64,000 nt of DNA from the NCBI GenBank assembly GCA_016219645.1, contig JACRLR010000040.1:186001-250000 (forward strand), written 5' to 3'. Of the stretch, positions 56,566 through 64,000 are shown piece after piece (positions within the stretch are counted from its first letter, which is position 1; each line of letters begins with the position of its first letter). The stretch is from Nitrospirota bacterium. GTDB lineage: Bacteria > Nitrospirota > Nitrospiria > Nitrospirales > Nitrospiraceae. Both the position numbers and the translations under genes were made by a program. The notes beneath the pieces were generated by a model. It saw nothing but the letters and a program-made list of their open reading frames with translations, was not told the DNA's origin and searched no databases.

Positions 56566-57756
56566 GTGTCTGTGACGACTGGGCACCCTCAACTCGTCGC
56601 TGCCATTGCGTCTGAGATTACTTCATCGGGCCCGATACCCTTTGCCCGGTTTATGGAACTGGCGCTCTATCACCCTCAGTTCGGCTATTACATGCGCCAA
56701 CCGGACCGTGCGGACGATGAACGAATCGGCTGGTCCGGCGATTTCTACACCAGCTCTGATGTCTACCCGATTCTCGGCCGTGCACTGGCTGCACAGGCCA
56801 GGCAACTGGACGAACTCGTGGACTGCCCCACTCCCTTCACGATTGTCGAAATGGGTGCCGGCAAAGGGTTATTAGCCAGAGACTGTCTTGCGGCGATTCA
56901 TGCCAATCAGGATGACTTCGCCTCGCGTGTCCGCTATGTCCTGATTGAACGGAGTCCTGCTATGCGGGAACTTCAGCGCAGGAACCTGGCCCCCTGGCTC
57001 AGCAAGTCCGGCCTCGTCACTTGGGTTGAGGGTCTGGATGGACTGGCTCCGGAGAGTGTGACCGGCCTGTTTCTCAGCAATGAACTGGTGGACGCTTTTC
57101 CAGTGCATCGTATTCAAGTCACGGCTGGGCAGACCGAAGAGCTATATGTGGACTATCGAGAGGGGCGGTTTGTGGAATGTCTCAGGCCTCTATCCACGAC
57201 TCGGCTCGATCAGTATCTGCAGAAACTCGGCGGCACATGGCCGGAGGGTTATCGAACCGAGGTCAATCTGCTCGCGATGGATTGGATGGAGCAGGTCGCG
57301 CAGCGGCTCGATCGCGGATTTGTCGTGACCATTGATTATGGACATACGGCACAGGATCTCTACAGCGTCGAGCGGAAGAACGGCACGTTCCTCTGCTATT
57401 TTCAACAATTGACCAACGACGATCCCTTCATGCGGGTCGGTGAACAGGATATGACGGCCCATGTGGATTTTTCGAGCCTGGCCGCCGTCGGTGAAGAGCA
57501 GGGACTCCGCATGACGGGGTTCACGAACCAAATGAGTTTTCTTATGGGGCTCGGAGTTGAAGAGATGATTGGGGAACTAGAGCCGGAGAGCCAAGAGTTT
57601 CGGGCCGCAATTCATCTCCTGAAGCCGGATGGTATGGGCAGCACATTCAAGGTGCTCATTCAACATAAGGGAATAAGTCGTCCGGAGCTGGACGGTTTGA
57701 AATTCAAACCCTTCTTCGGCTCGGCGCTTGCTGTGGGGGCGATGGATAATGGTTGA
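56566..57756 (+). CDS. MidA/NDUFAF7-family SAM-dependent methyltransferase
   Basis: 396 residues, GTG start at 56566 with GGAGGAAGGGAG upstream. The family (DUF185/COG1565) is recognised by GPIPFARFMELALYHPQFGY, the GDFYTSSDVYPILGRALAAQ block, SAM motif TIVEMGAGKGLLARDCL, SNELVDAFPVHRIQ and VVTIDYGHTAQDLY. Eukaryotic NDUFAF7 symmetrically dimethylates an arginine of the NDUFS2 (NuoD) subunit and is needed for complex I assembly. Here the gene lies directly upstream of nuoA, which strongly supports the same role. The stop falls in a 7-bp-unit repeat. Confidence 0.88.
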   Translation: MSVTTGHPQLVAAIASEITSSGPIPFARFMELALYHPQFGYYMRQPDRADDERIGWSGDFYTSSDVYPILGRALAAQARQLDELVDCPTPFTIVEMGAGKGLLARDCLAAIHANQDDFASRVRYVLIERSPAMRELQRRNLAPWLSKSGLVTWVEGLDGLAPESVTGLFLSNELVDAFPVHRIQVTAGQTEELYVDYREGRFVECLRPLSTTRLDQYLQKLGGTWPEGYRTEVNLLAMDWMEQVAQRLDRGFVVTIDYGHTAQDLYSVERKNGTFLCYFQQLTNDDPFMRVGEQDMTAHVDFSSLAAVGEEQGLRMTGFTNQMSFLMGLGVEEMIGELEPESQEFRAAIHLLKPDGMGSTFKVLIQHKGISRPELDGLKFKPFFGSALAVGAMDNG

Positions 57757-57876
57757 TGGAAAATGGCCGGTAAGAGAGATGGTTTATGGTCAATGGTCGA
57801 TGAATCCAGAGCGTCTCCATCTTTCATTACCCATTTACCATTCACCATGCTCCATTTACCAGTAACCATCAACCAT
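57742..57876. repeat. 7-bp-unit inverted repeat, midA-nuoA junction (ATGG type)
   Basis: The left side reads ATGGATA, ATGGTTG, ATGGAAA, ATGGCCG (57742-57769) and ATGGTTT, ATGGTCA, ATGGTCG (57779-57799). The right side (57825-57876) reads CATTACC, CATTTAC, CATTCAC and further CAT-heptads. The arms are complementary. The repeat includes the last codons of the methyltransferase gene. Confidence 0.8.
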
Positions 57877-57887
57877 AGGGCTTACTG

Positions 57888-58259
57888 ATGGGTAACGTCG
57901 CTATTCCGGAGAACTACATACCGATTCTTCTGTTTTTCGGTATTGCGCTCGTCTCTGTTGGCGGTGTTCTGCTGGTCGGCTCGTTCATCCGGCCGAGTCG
58001 TCCCTACCGAGCCAAGCAGGCTCCCTATGAGAGCGGAAGCCCGCTGTTTTCCGATGCGCGCATCCAGTTCCCGATGCGTTACTACATCATCGCGATGCTG
58101 TTCGTCGTTTTCGATGTCGAGGTTATTTTCATGATCCCCTGGGCCGTCAGGTTTCAATCGCTTGGCCTGCTGGGACTCATCGAAATGCTCGTCTTTCTCG
58201 TAATTCTATTGGTCGGATTTTGGTATGCCTGGAAGAAGGGGGCGCTCGAATGGGACTGA
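57888..58259 (+). CDS. nuoA: NADH-quinone oxidoreductase subunit A
   Basis: 123 residues, three TM helices, proximal membrane-arm subunit near the quinone site. The start is MGNVAIPENYIPILLFFGIA. The conserved loop with PYESGSPLFSDARIQFPMRY (Cys of the mammalian loop replaced by Ser) and FDVEVIFMIPWAV with the conserved acidic pair are present. It is first of the nuoA-G genes. An 85-nt gap with a 7-bp-unit repeat precedes nuoB. Confidence 0.96.
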   Translation: MGNVAIPENYIPILLFFGIALVSVGGVLLVGSFIRPSRPYRAKQAPYESGSPLFSDARIQFPMRYYIIAMLFVVFDVEVIFMIPWAVRFQSLGLLGLIEMLVFLVILLVGFWYAWKKGALEWD

Positions 58260-58264
58260 AAGAT

Positions 58265-58336
58265 CGTAAGGCGTTAGGCGTGAAACGTAAGGGGTTTCCC
58301 ATCTCGCCTTACGCCTTACGCCTCACCCCTGACGCG
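58265..58336. repeat. 7-bp-unit inverted repeat, nuoA-nuoB junction (CGT type)
   Basis: Left arm 58265-58295: CGTAAGG, CGTTAGG, CGTGAAA, CGTAAGG. Right arm 58305-58336: CGCCTTA, CGCCTTA, CGCCTCA, CCCCTGA. The arms pair with a 9-nt loop; the right arm ends 8 nt before the nuoB ATG. Confidence 0.85.
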
Positions 58337-58344
58337 AGGCAACT

Positions 58345-58824
58345 ATGAGCTTTCCGGAGCGACAGTTTGAGGCGAATATTCTGACGACCAATCTGGATGC
58401 GGTCGTGAATTGGTCGCGCAAGTCGGCTCTGTGGCCGATGACCTTCGGCCTCGCCTGCTGCGCCATTGAAATGATTGCCACAGTGTCGTCGCGGTATGAC
58501 CTGGACCGGTTCGGGGCCGGCGTGTTTCGGGCATCACCACGGCAGGCCGACCTCATGATCATCGCCGGCACAGTGACGCGCAAAATGGCGCCGGTGATCC
58601 GCCGTATTTACGACCAGATGCCGGAACCACGCTATGTCATTTCTATGGGCTCATGCGCCACCTCAGGCAACCACTACAATAGTTATGCGGTGGTCCAAGG
58701 CGTGGACCAGATTATCCCGGTTGATGTCTATGTGCCGGGCTGTCCACCCCGCCCCGAAGCGTTGCTTGACGGCATACTGAAGTTGCAGGAAAAAATTCAG
58801 CGGGAGAAGGTGTTCGTAAGATGA
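58345..58824 (+). CDS. nuoB: NADH-quinone oxidoreductase subunit B
   Basis: 159 residues, holds the terminal 4Fe-4S cluster N2 next to the quinone site. Ligands: adjacent Cys pair in [11 protein letters not shown], Cys in SMGSCATSG and Cys in [13 protein letters not shown]. The start [20 protein letters not shown] is normal. It lacks the long N-terminal extension seen in some homologues. An 87-nt gap with an ATGG-type repeat precedes nuoCD. Confidence 0.97.
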   Translation: MSFPERQFEANILTTNLDAVVNWSRKSALWPMTFGLACCAIEMIATVSSRYDLDRFGAGVFRASPRQADLMIIAGTVTRKMAPVIRRIYDQMPEPRYVISMGSCATSGNHYNSYAVVQGVDQIIPVDVYVPGCPPRPEALLDGILKLQEKIQREKVFVR

Positions 58825-58914
58825 TGGTCGATGGCTGATGGTCAATGGTTGATGAAGAGACCAGCGCTACCGACCATTGACTATTGAACCATTAACCATC
58901 GACCATTAACCATG
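58824..58914. repeat. 7-bp-unit inverted repeat, nuoB-nuoCD junction (ATGG type)
   Basis: Left arm 58824-58851: ATGGTCG, ATGGCTG, ATGGTCA, ATGGTTG. Right arm 58873-58914: ACCATTG, ACTATTG, AACCATT, AACCATC, GACCATT, AACCATG. The last unit contains the ATG start of nuoCD, so no separate ribosome binding site is visible. Confidence 0.85.
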
Positions 58915-60663
58915 CATTCACTTCTTGAGACACTCAAGACCCGATTTCCCGATGCGGTCCTGTCGATCCACGAGGACAAGGATCGCGGGGAGCTGTCCGC
59001 GCGCGTGGCCGCTGCCCGCCTGTTGGAGATTGCGCGCTATTTGCACGATGCGCCGGAAGCAGCCTTCGACCATCTGACCGATATCTGCTCCGTCGACTAT
59101 CCTGAGGACCAGCTGCGGTTCGAAGTCGTCTACCACTTACACTCGCTCCCGCTTCAACAGCGGCTTCGCCTCAAAGTGCGCATCGCGGAGGACGATCCGA
59201 CGGTCGCGTCGGTCACCAGCATCTGGAAGGGGGCTGATTTCCTGGAGCGAGAAGTGTACGACATGATGGGCATTCGCTTTTCCGGCCATCCTGATCTCAG
59301 GCGTATTTTGCTGCCGGAGGATTATGCCGAGGGCTACCCCTTGAGAAAAGATTTCCCGACGGAAGGACGGGGCTGGCGCAGCCAGTTCGACTTCATTCCG
59401 AGATTCGACGAGACCCCGCTGGATGTCGTTGAGAGCGAGATCTCCGAGGAAGAGAAGAACACCTTTCGAGCCGAACCTGGCACACCAGGCCCTGGAAGGA
59501 AAGAGGAATTGTTGCTGAACATGGGGCCACAGCATCCGAGCACGCACGGTGTATTGCGGGTCGTGCTGATGTTGGACGGAGAACGGGTTGTGAAAGCCAC
59601 GCCGGACCTCGGCTACCTGCATCGAGGCGTCGAAAAGCTATCAGAGGGCCTGACCTACATGCAGATCATCCCGCACACGGACCGACTCGACTATGTCTGT
59701 GCGATGTCCAATAACTACGCATACGTGCGCGCAGTGGAAAAACTCCTTGAGATCACGGTGCCGATCAGGGCCGAATACATCAGGACCATCGTGGCCGAGA
59801 TGCAACGTATTGTCGGGCACCTCTTCTGGCTCGGTACGCAGGCCCTCGATATCGGCGCCATGACCGTGTTCTTCTGGACCTTCAGGGAACGCGAAGTCCT
59901 GCTCGACATGTTCGAAAAACTCTGCGGGGCCCGCCTGACATTGAACTACTATCGCATCGGCGGGGTCGATAGCGATTTCACCCCTGAGTTGACCCAACGG
60001 ATGAAGGCGTTCCTCGATGTGTTCCCCGAGAAGGTCAAGGAATACGACGCGCTCATCGCGTCCAATCGCATCTGGCTCGGCCGCACGAAGAACGTGGCCC
60101 TGCTCTCGGCCGAGGACGCGATCAACTTCAGTTGCACGGGGCCGGTCTTGCGCGGGTCGGGTGTGGCCTACGATGTCCGCAAAGCTGAGCCCTATGGCGT
60201 GTACGACAAAGTCGATTGGGAGGTGCCGATCGGCAAGAACGGCGATACCTACGACCGGTACTGGATCCGCATGGAAGAAATGCGGCAGAGCGCCAGGATC
60301 ATCGCGCAATGTTTCGATCAGTTGCCGGAGGGACCGATCATGGCTGAATCACCTCAGCATATCCCGCCGCCCAAGGAGCTGGTCATGCGGGACATGGAAA
60401 GTTTGATCCATCATTTCATCATTTATACCCAGGGTATCAAGCCGCCGAAGGCAGAGACCTACTGTGCGACCGAGGCCCCCAAAGGAGAGTTGGGGTTTTT
60501 CATCGTGAGCGACGGCAGCCCCCGCCCCTACCGATTGAAGATTCGCTCCCCTTCATTCGTCCATATGGGCGCCTTTGACCACATGGCGCGGGGTTACTTG
60601 ATTTCCGACATCATCACGATCTTCGGGACCTACGATGTGGTCATGGGAGAATGCGACAGATGA
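58912..60663 (+). CDS. nuoCD: fused NADH-quinone oxidoreductase subunit C/D
   Basis: 583 residues. The NuoC domain (about 1-175) has ATRLLEI-like start and [21 protein letters not shown]-like core, ending with [22 protein letters not shown] charged linker leads to the NuoD domain from about residue 198: [50 protein letters not shown] and [20 protein letters not shown]. The HGVLR arginine is the position equivalent to that methylated by NDUFAF7 in mammals (from memory of the family). The fusion is common in bacteria. The quinone-binding His/Asp region is conserved. Confidence 0.96.
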   Translation: MHSLLETLKTRFPDAVLSIHEDKDRGELSARVAAARLLEIARYLHDAPEAAFDHLTDICSVDYPEDQLRFEVVYHLHSLPLQQRLRLKVRIAEDDPTVASVTSIWKGADFLEREVYDMMGIRFSGHPDLRRILLPEDYAEGYPLRKDFPTEGRGWRSQFDFIPRFDETPLDVVESEISEEEKNTFRAEPGTPGPGRKEELLLNMGPQHPSTHGVLRVVLMLDGERVVKATPDLGYLHRGVEKLSEGLTYMQIIPHTDRLDYVCAMSNNYAYVRAVEKLLEITVPIRAEYIRTIVAEMQRIVGHLFWLGTQALDIGAMTVFFWTFREREVLLDMFEKLCGARLTLNYYRIGGVDSDFTPELTQRMKAFLDVFPEKVKEYDALIASNRIWLGRTKNVALLSAEDAINFSCTGPVLRGSGVAYDVRKAEPYGVYDKVDWEVPIGKNGDTYDRYWIRMEEMRQSARIIAQCFDQLPEGPIMAESPQHIPPPKELVMRDMESLIHHFIIYTQGIKPPKAETYCATEAPKGELGFFIVSDGSPRPYRLKIRSPSFVHMGAFDHMARGYLISDIITIFGTYDVVMGECDR

Positions 60664-60741
60664 CGGTAGGCGTGAAACGTAAGGCGTCAGGCGAGAGAAA
60701 AGGTCGCGCCCCTCACGCCTCACCCCTTACGCCTCACGAGG
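60664..60741. repeat. 7-bp-unit inverted repeat, nuoCD-nuoE junction (CGT type)
   Basis: Left arm 60664-60693 with GGTAGG, CGTGAAA, CGTAAGG, CGTCAGG. Right arm 60710-60741 with CCCCTCA, CGCCTCA, CCCCTTA, CGCCTCA. Complementary arms form a hairpin that ends 20 nt before nuoE. Confidence 0.85.
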
Positions 60742-60760
60742 GGTCGGCGAAGAGGACTCA

Positions 60761-61291
60761 ATGTTGAAAGAGAAATACGCAACGGAAATTGAGGAAATCA
60801 TAAGCCGCTATCCAGTGAGGCGCTCGGCATTAATTCCGTTACTGTACCTAGCGCAACGGGATGAGGGCTTCGTGTCCGAGGCGGCGATGAAGGAGATCGC
60901 GGGGCTCTTGCGCCTGACCCCGCCCCAAGTCTATGAGACGGCCACGTTCTATACGATGATCAATCTCAAGCGCGTGGGGAAGTTTCATCTCCAAGTTTGC
61001 AAATCCCTCATGTGTGCGCTGGCCGGGTCCGATACAGTGATCGAATGGGTCAAGACGAAACTCGGAATTGGACCAGGTGAGACAACATCCGACGGACTCT
61101 TTACTCTCAGCGCGGTCGAATGCCTTGCCGCCTGTGGCACTGCGCCGATGATGCAGGTGAACGAGGACTATTACGAGCGGCTCACAGAGGACACATTCGA
61201 CCGAATTCTGTCTGATCTCAAGAGGGACGGGACCTGTCCGCTCAAGACCGGTCCATTTATGTGGCCTGAACCAGTGAACGCCAAGAGCTGA
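60761..61291 (+). CDS. nuoE: NADH-quinone oxidoreductase subunit E
   Basis: 176 residues, thioredoxin-like fold with the 2Fe-2S cluster N1a. Ligand motifs: C-x4-C in QVCKSLMCALAGSD and C-x3-C in VECLAACGTAPMMQVN. The helical N-terminal domain includes SALIPLLYLAQRDEGFVSEA. It pairs with NuoF in the NADH dehydrogenase module. A repeat of the ATGG type fills the gap to nuoF. Confidence 0.96.
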   Translation: MLKEKYATEIEEIISRYPVRRSALIPLLYLAQRDEGFVSEAAMKEIAGLLRLTPPQVYETATFYTMINLKRVGKFHLQVCKSLMCALAGSDTVIEWVKTKLGIGPGETTSDGLFTLSAVECLAACGTAPMMQVNEDYYERLTEDTFDRILSDLKRDGTCPLKTGPFMWPEPVNAKS

Positions 61292-61294
61292 AGG

Positions 61295-61367
61295 GAATGG
61301 TTAATGGTAAAGGGTTTATGGGTAATGTGTCGTTCATCAACCATTATCCATTAACCATCACCCATCG
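61295..61367. repeat. 7-bp-unit inverted repeat, nuoE-nuoF junction (ATGG type)
   Basis: Left arm 61295-61326: AATGGTTAATGGTAAAGGGT type heptads. Right arm 61334-61367: CATCAAC, CATTATC, CATTAAC, CATCACC, CAT. Complementary arms; ends 12 nt before nuoF. Confidence 0.82.
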
Positions 61368-61378
61368 GTAGGGAAACG

Positions 61379-62686
61379 ATGCCCAAACACGAACTGATAT
61401 TGCTCAAAAACATGATGCAGCCGGGCTATGGCGGCAGCCTTCAAGACTATGAGCGAACGGGTGGCTACCAGGCTCTCCGCAAGGCCGTAGGGAAAGTGCC
61501 GCCGACCGAAGTCACCATGGCGGTGATGAAGTCCGGACTCCGGGGGCGTGGCGGCGCGGGCTTCCCGACCGGTGTGAAATGGGGATTCCTACCCAAGGAC
61601 TATCAGGGTCCGCGCTATCTCTGTTGCAATGCGGATGAGAGCGAACCAGGCACGTTCAAGGATCGCCAGCTCATGGAGCGAGATCCTCACCAGTTATTGG
61701 AAGGCATCGTGCTTACCTGCTACGCGATCGGGGCAGAATCAGCCTATATCTATATACGGGGTGAGCTGGTTCTCGCGGCGAAGATTTTGGAGCAGGCGAT
61801 CAAGGACGCACGGGCTGCAGGCTATATTGGAGCAAACATACTGGGCACAGGGATTACCGCCAATGTGTGGGTGCACCGTGGCGCCGGAGCCTATATCTGC
61901 GGAGAAGAAACGGCATTGCTGGAGTCGCTGGAGGGCAAACGCGGCTTGCCGCGCTTCAAGCCCCCCTTCCCTGCGACAAACGGCCTCTACAACAAACCGA
62001 CTGTGGTGAACAACGTCGAGACTCTGGCAAACATTCCTCATATTCTCGGCCGAGGCCCCGAATGGTTTGCATCGATCGGTTCCCCGCCGAAGAGCACCGG
62101 CACCAGAGTCTTCTGCGTCAGCGGTCATGTAAAGAGCCCCGGAAACTACGAGATGCCCATGGGGATCACGTTCCGTGAACTGATCTATGAGGTTGCCGGA
62201 GGCATGCGGTCGGACAAACCGCTCAAGGCGTTCATTCCGGGAGGGGCGTCCGCGCCGTTCCTCACGCCGGACCACCTCGACGTCAAGCTGGATTTCGAAT
62301 CAGTTGCCGCCGCCGGCTCCATGCTCGGATCCGGGGGAGTGACCGTGATGGAGGAGGGCACGCCCATGGTATGGGCCGCGCTCCGCCTGATGGAGTTTTT
62401 CTATCACGAGTCTTGCGGGAAGTGCAGTCCCTGCCGTGAGGGAAGTTCGTGGCTGGTCCAGACCATGCGTCGAATCGTCGCGAAGAGGGGGCAGATGGAA
62501 GACCTTGAAACATTGGTCGATCTATGCAAAAACATCGAAGGGCGAACGGTCTGCGCGTTCGGAGATGCGTCGGTTGCGCCGATTATGGGCACGCTCAAAT
62601 ATTGGCGTTCTGAGTACGTCACCTTGATTCAGGAAGCAGAGGCGGCGAATCTTATTCGCCCTGAAGAGATAGCGGTGAGACATTAA
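61379..62686 (+). CDS. nuoF: NADH-quinone oxidoreductase subunit F
   Basis: 435 residues, binds NADH and FMN and carries the 4Fe-4S cluster N3. The FMN/NADH glycine-rich region is GLRGRGGAGFPTGVKWGF, followed by CNADESEPGTFKDRQLME and GAGAYICGEETALLESLEG. Cluster ligands: C-x2-C-x2-C in ESCGKCSPCREGSSW and a fourth Cys in GRTVCAFGDAS. It forms the NADH-oxidising end of the peripheral arm with NuoE and NuoG. Confidence 0.97.
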   Translation: MPKHELILLKNMMQPGYGGSLQDYERTGGYQALRKAVGKVPPTEVTMAVMKSGLRGRGGAGFPTGVKWGFLPKDYQGPRYLCCNADESEPGTFKDRQLMERDPHQLLEGIVLTCYAIGAESAYIYIRGELVLAAKILEQAIKDARAAGYIGANILGTGITANVWVHRGAGAYICGEETALLESLEGKRGLPRFKPPFPATNGLYNKPTVVNNVETLANIPHILGRGPEWFASIGSPPKSTGTRVFCVSGHVKSPGNYEMPMGITFRELIYEVAGGMRSDKPLKAFIPGGASAPFLTPDHLDVKLDFESVAAAGSMLGSGGVTVMEEGTPMVWAALRLMEFFYHESCGKCSPCREGSSWLVQTMRRIVAKRGQMEDLETLVDLCKNIEGRTVCAFGDASVAPIMGTLKYWRSEYVTLIQEAEAANLIRPEEIAVRH

Positions 62687-62689
62687 AAA

Positions 62690-62778
62690 CGCGAAACGTA
62701 AATCGTTCTTCGTTAATCGAACAGGATGGATTCTGGTCCCATCGTTTAACGGTTAACGTTTAACGAATAACGGCGAAC
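62690..62778. repeat. 7-bp-unit inverted repeat, nuoF-nuoG junction (CGTTAA type)
   Basis: Left arm 62690-62722 with CGAAACG, TAAATCG, TTCTTCG, TTAATCG. Right arm 62743-62778 with CGTTTAA, CGGTTAA, CGTTTAA, CGAATAA, CGGCGAA. The right arm runs to the base before the nuoG ATG. This is an AT-richer variant of the CGT type. Confidence 0.82.
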
Positions 62779-64000
62779 ATGGCTACTACCACCACAGAGA
62801 CCGTTCACTTGACGATCGACGGCATTTCCATCTCGGTGCCCAAAGGCACGCTGGTGATCGAAGCGGCTCGCCAGGCCGGCGTGATGATTCCGCATTTCTG
62901 CTACCATCCGAAACTCAAGCCGGATGCGAACTGTCGCATGTGTCTTGTCGAAATCGAACGGGTGAGAAAGCTCCAGACCTCTTGCAGCACCGTGGCAACC
63001 GAAGGCATGGCGGTTCGGACGGCCACGACGGTCGTGAACGACGCCCACAAGTCAGTACTCGAATTCATTCTGGCGAATCATCCGCTGGATTGCCCGGTCT
63101 GCGACCAAGGCGGGAGATGCGACCTCCAAGACTTTTCCCATCAATACACCGCGACCAGCCGATTTACCGAGACCAAGCGTATTTTCCAGAAGGAATATTT
63201 TAGTCCTCTGATCGAAACACAGATGAACCGTTGCGTGCAATGTTTGCGTTGCGTTCGCTACTGCGACGAGGTGATGGACGTGAAGGCCCTCGCCCCGATC
63301 GGACGAGGTACGATGACCGAGATCAAGTCCTTTGGCGCCCACCCCTTGGACTGCGAATTCTGCGGCGGCTGCGTACAGATCTGTCCGGTCGGCGCCATCA
63401 CCAGCCGGCTCTCGATGTACGAATACCGTCCCTGGATGCTCAAACGCGCCGACACGATCTGCGGTTTTTGCGGCGACGGTTGCCAGATTACGGTTCAAAC
63501 CAAGGCCCAGCAGTTGATCGAGGTAAACAGCGCCCATGGCGGGGGCCGGAACAACGGCGACCTCTGCGCACGGGGCTATTTTGGATTTCATGCGACGAGC
63601 CATCCCGACCGAGTGACCCATCCGTTGATCAGAAGGAACGGTGTGCTGGTCGAAGCGACATGGGAGGAAGCGTTGGAATTTGTGGCCGGAGAGACTAACC
63701 GGCTCAAGCTGGCGCATGGCCCTCAGGCCTTCGGCGGGCTGATTTCCGGCCGCTGTACCAACGAAGAGCTCTATCTGTTCCAGAAGTTCATGCGCCTGAC
63801 GATCGGCACCAATAACCTCGACAGCAGCGCCCGGTATGGCCATGTCAACGGGATACAGGCGATGCGACGAGTGCAGGGCACGCATCGCTGGACCCTGTCG
63901 TTTGAGGACATTGTGCAAGCGGACGTATTGCTCCTGATCGGCACGAACATCACCGAAGCCAATCCGATTACGGGCCTTAAAGTAAAAGAAGCCGTCAAGA
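62779..64000 (+). CDS. nuoG: NADH-quinone oxidoreductase subunit G (partial, 3' end outside window)
   Basis: First 407 codons of the largest peripheral-arm subunit. The N-terminal 2Fe-2S ferredoxin domain (HFCYHPKLKPDANCRMCLVE, with a further Cys in LQTSCSTVA) is followed by the His-Cys3 cluster N5 region (HPLDCPVCDQGGRCDLQDFS), a 4Fe-4S pair (QMNRCVQCLRCVRYCDEVMD and CEFCGGCVQICPVGAI), then the molybdopterin-oxidoreductase-like domain starting with ICGFCGDGCQITVQ. The frame is open at the window end. nuoH would be expected next. Confidence 0.96.
   Translation, partial: MATTTTETVHLTIDGISISVPKGTLVIEAARQAGVMIPHFCYHPKLKPDANCRMCLVEIERVRKLQTSCSTVATEGMAVRTATTVVNDAHKSVLEFILANHPLDCPVCDQGGRCDLQDFSHQYTATSRFTETKRIFQKEYFSPLIETQMNRCVQCLRCVRYCDEVMDVKALAPIGRGTMTEIKSFGAHPLDCEFCGGCVQICPVGAITSRLSMYEYRPWMLKRADTICGFCGDGCQITVQTKAQQLIEVNSAHGGGRNNGDLCARGYFGFHATSHPDRVTHPLIRRNGVLVEATWEEALEFVAGETNRLKLAHGPQAFGGLISGRCTNEELYLFQKFMRLTIGTNNLDSSARYGHVNGIQAMRRVQGTHRWTLSFEDIVQADVLLLIGTNITEANPITGLKVKEAVK

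Noticed and set aside
57742-62778. CRISPR array
   Set aside because: The repeats are 7-bp degenerate units in inverted arms without spacers of constant length, and no cas genes are present.

Overview
The window looks like chromosomal DNA of a Nitrospira-type bacterium (phylum Nitrospirota). The best clue is a respiratory complex I (NADH:quinone oxidoreductase) locus with two different nuoM genes in tandem, the so-called 2M arrangement known from Nitrospira and a few other lineages. A fused nuoCD, an rpmH-rnpA-yidC-mnmE-mnmG-rsmG-parA-parB cluster, bactofilins and many exported beta-propeller or outer-membrane proteins fit the same assignment. No rRNA, tRNA, CRISPR, prophage or complete insertion sequence was recognised.

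Layout. 1-8181 (+): the end of a complex I operon, nuoI(partial)-J-K-L-M1-M2-N. 8310-11888 (+): a sensor kinase, an Rcp1-like response regulator and a REC-kinase-REC hybrid. 11979-20685: mixed small operons (phosphodiester glycosidase, rhodanese, pyrE, GNAT, zinc ribbon, rluD, propeller protein, YkvA-like protein, redoxin with a frameshifted cupredoxin-like lipoprotein, aldo/keto reductase). 20910-25136 (-): F1 ATP synthase genes atpH-A-D-C, with atpG missing from its expected place. 25444-35937 (-): mnmA, two bactofilins, parB-parA with two perfect parS sites, rsmG, mnmG, mnmE, yidC, rnpA and rpmH, the last behind a perfect consensus promoter. 36404-42789 (+): glucokinase-rpiA-M1 aminopeptidase (translationally coupled), a glucose/sorbosone dehydrogenase-like lipoprotein and a PilZ protein. 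43281-47417: ybbP/ybbA-like ABC exporter divergent from tesA. 47545-53209 (-): an unusual block of exported proteins in which short His/Cys proteins alternate with paralogous outer-membrane beta-barrel candidates, plus a TlpA thioredoxin and a propeller lipoprotein. 53373-64000 (+): secA, then a MidA/NDUFAF7-type methyltransferase directly upstream of nuoA-B-CD-E-F-G(partial).

The two nuo blocks are complementary: I-N at the left edge, A-G at the right edge, and only nuoH unseen. The simplest reading is one complex I encoded at two loci about 49 kb apart in the same orientation, with an assembly methyltransferase next to the peripheral-arm genes. Two complete copies cannot be excluded.

The most striking non-coding feature is a family of imperfect inverted repeats built from 7-bp units. 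One sits at every junction from midA to nuoG, alternating between two sequence types, and others lie between nuoJ and nuoK, between atpC and atpD, inside the 3' end of nuoM2 and inside the aminopeptidase gene, where they are translated. Three further palindromic repeat families are present, including a 176-bp MITE-like element with a 4-bp target duplication exactly at the mnmA stop codon.
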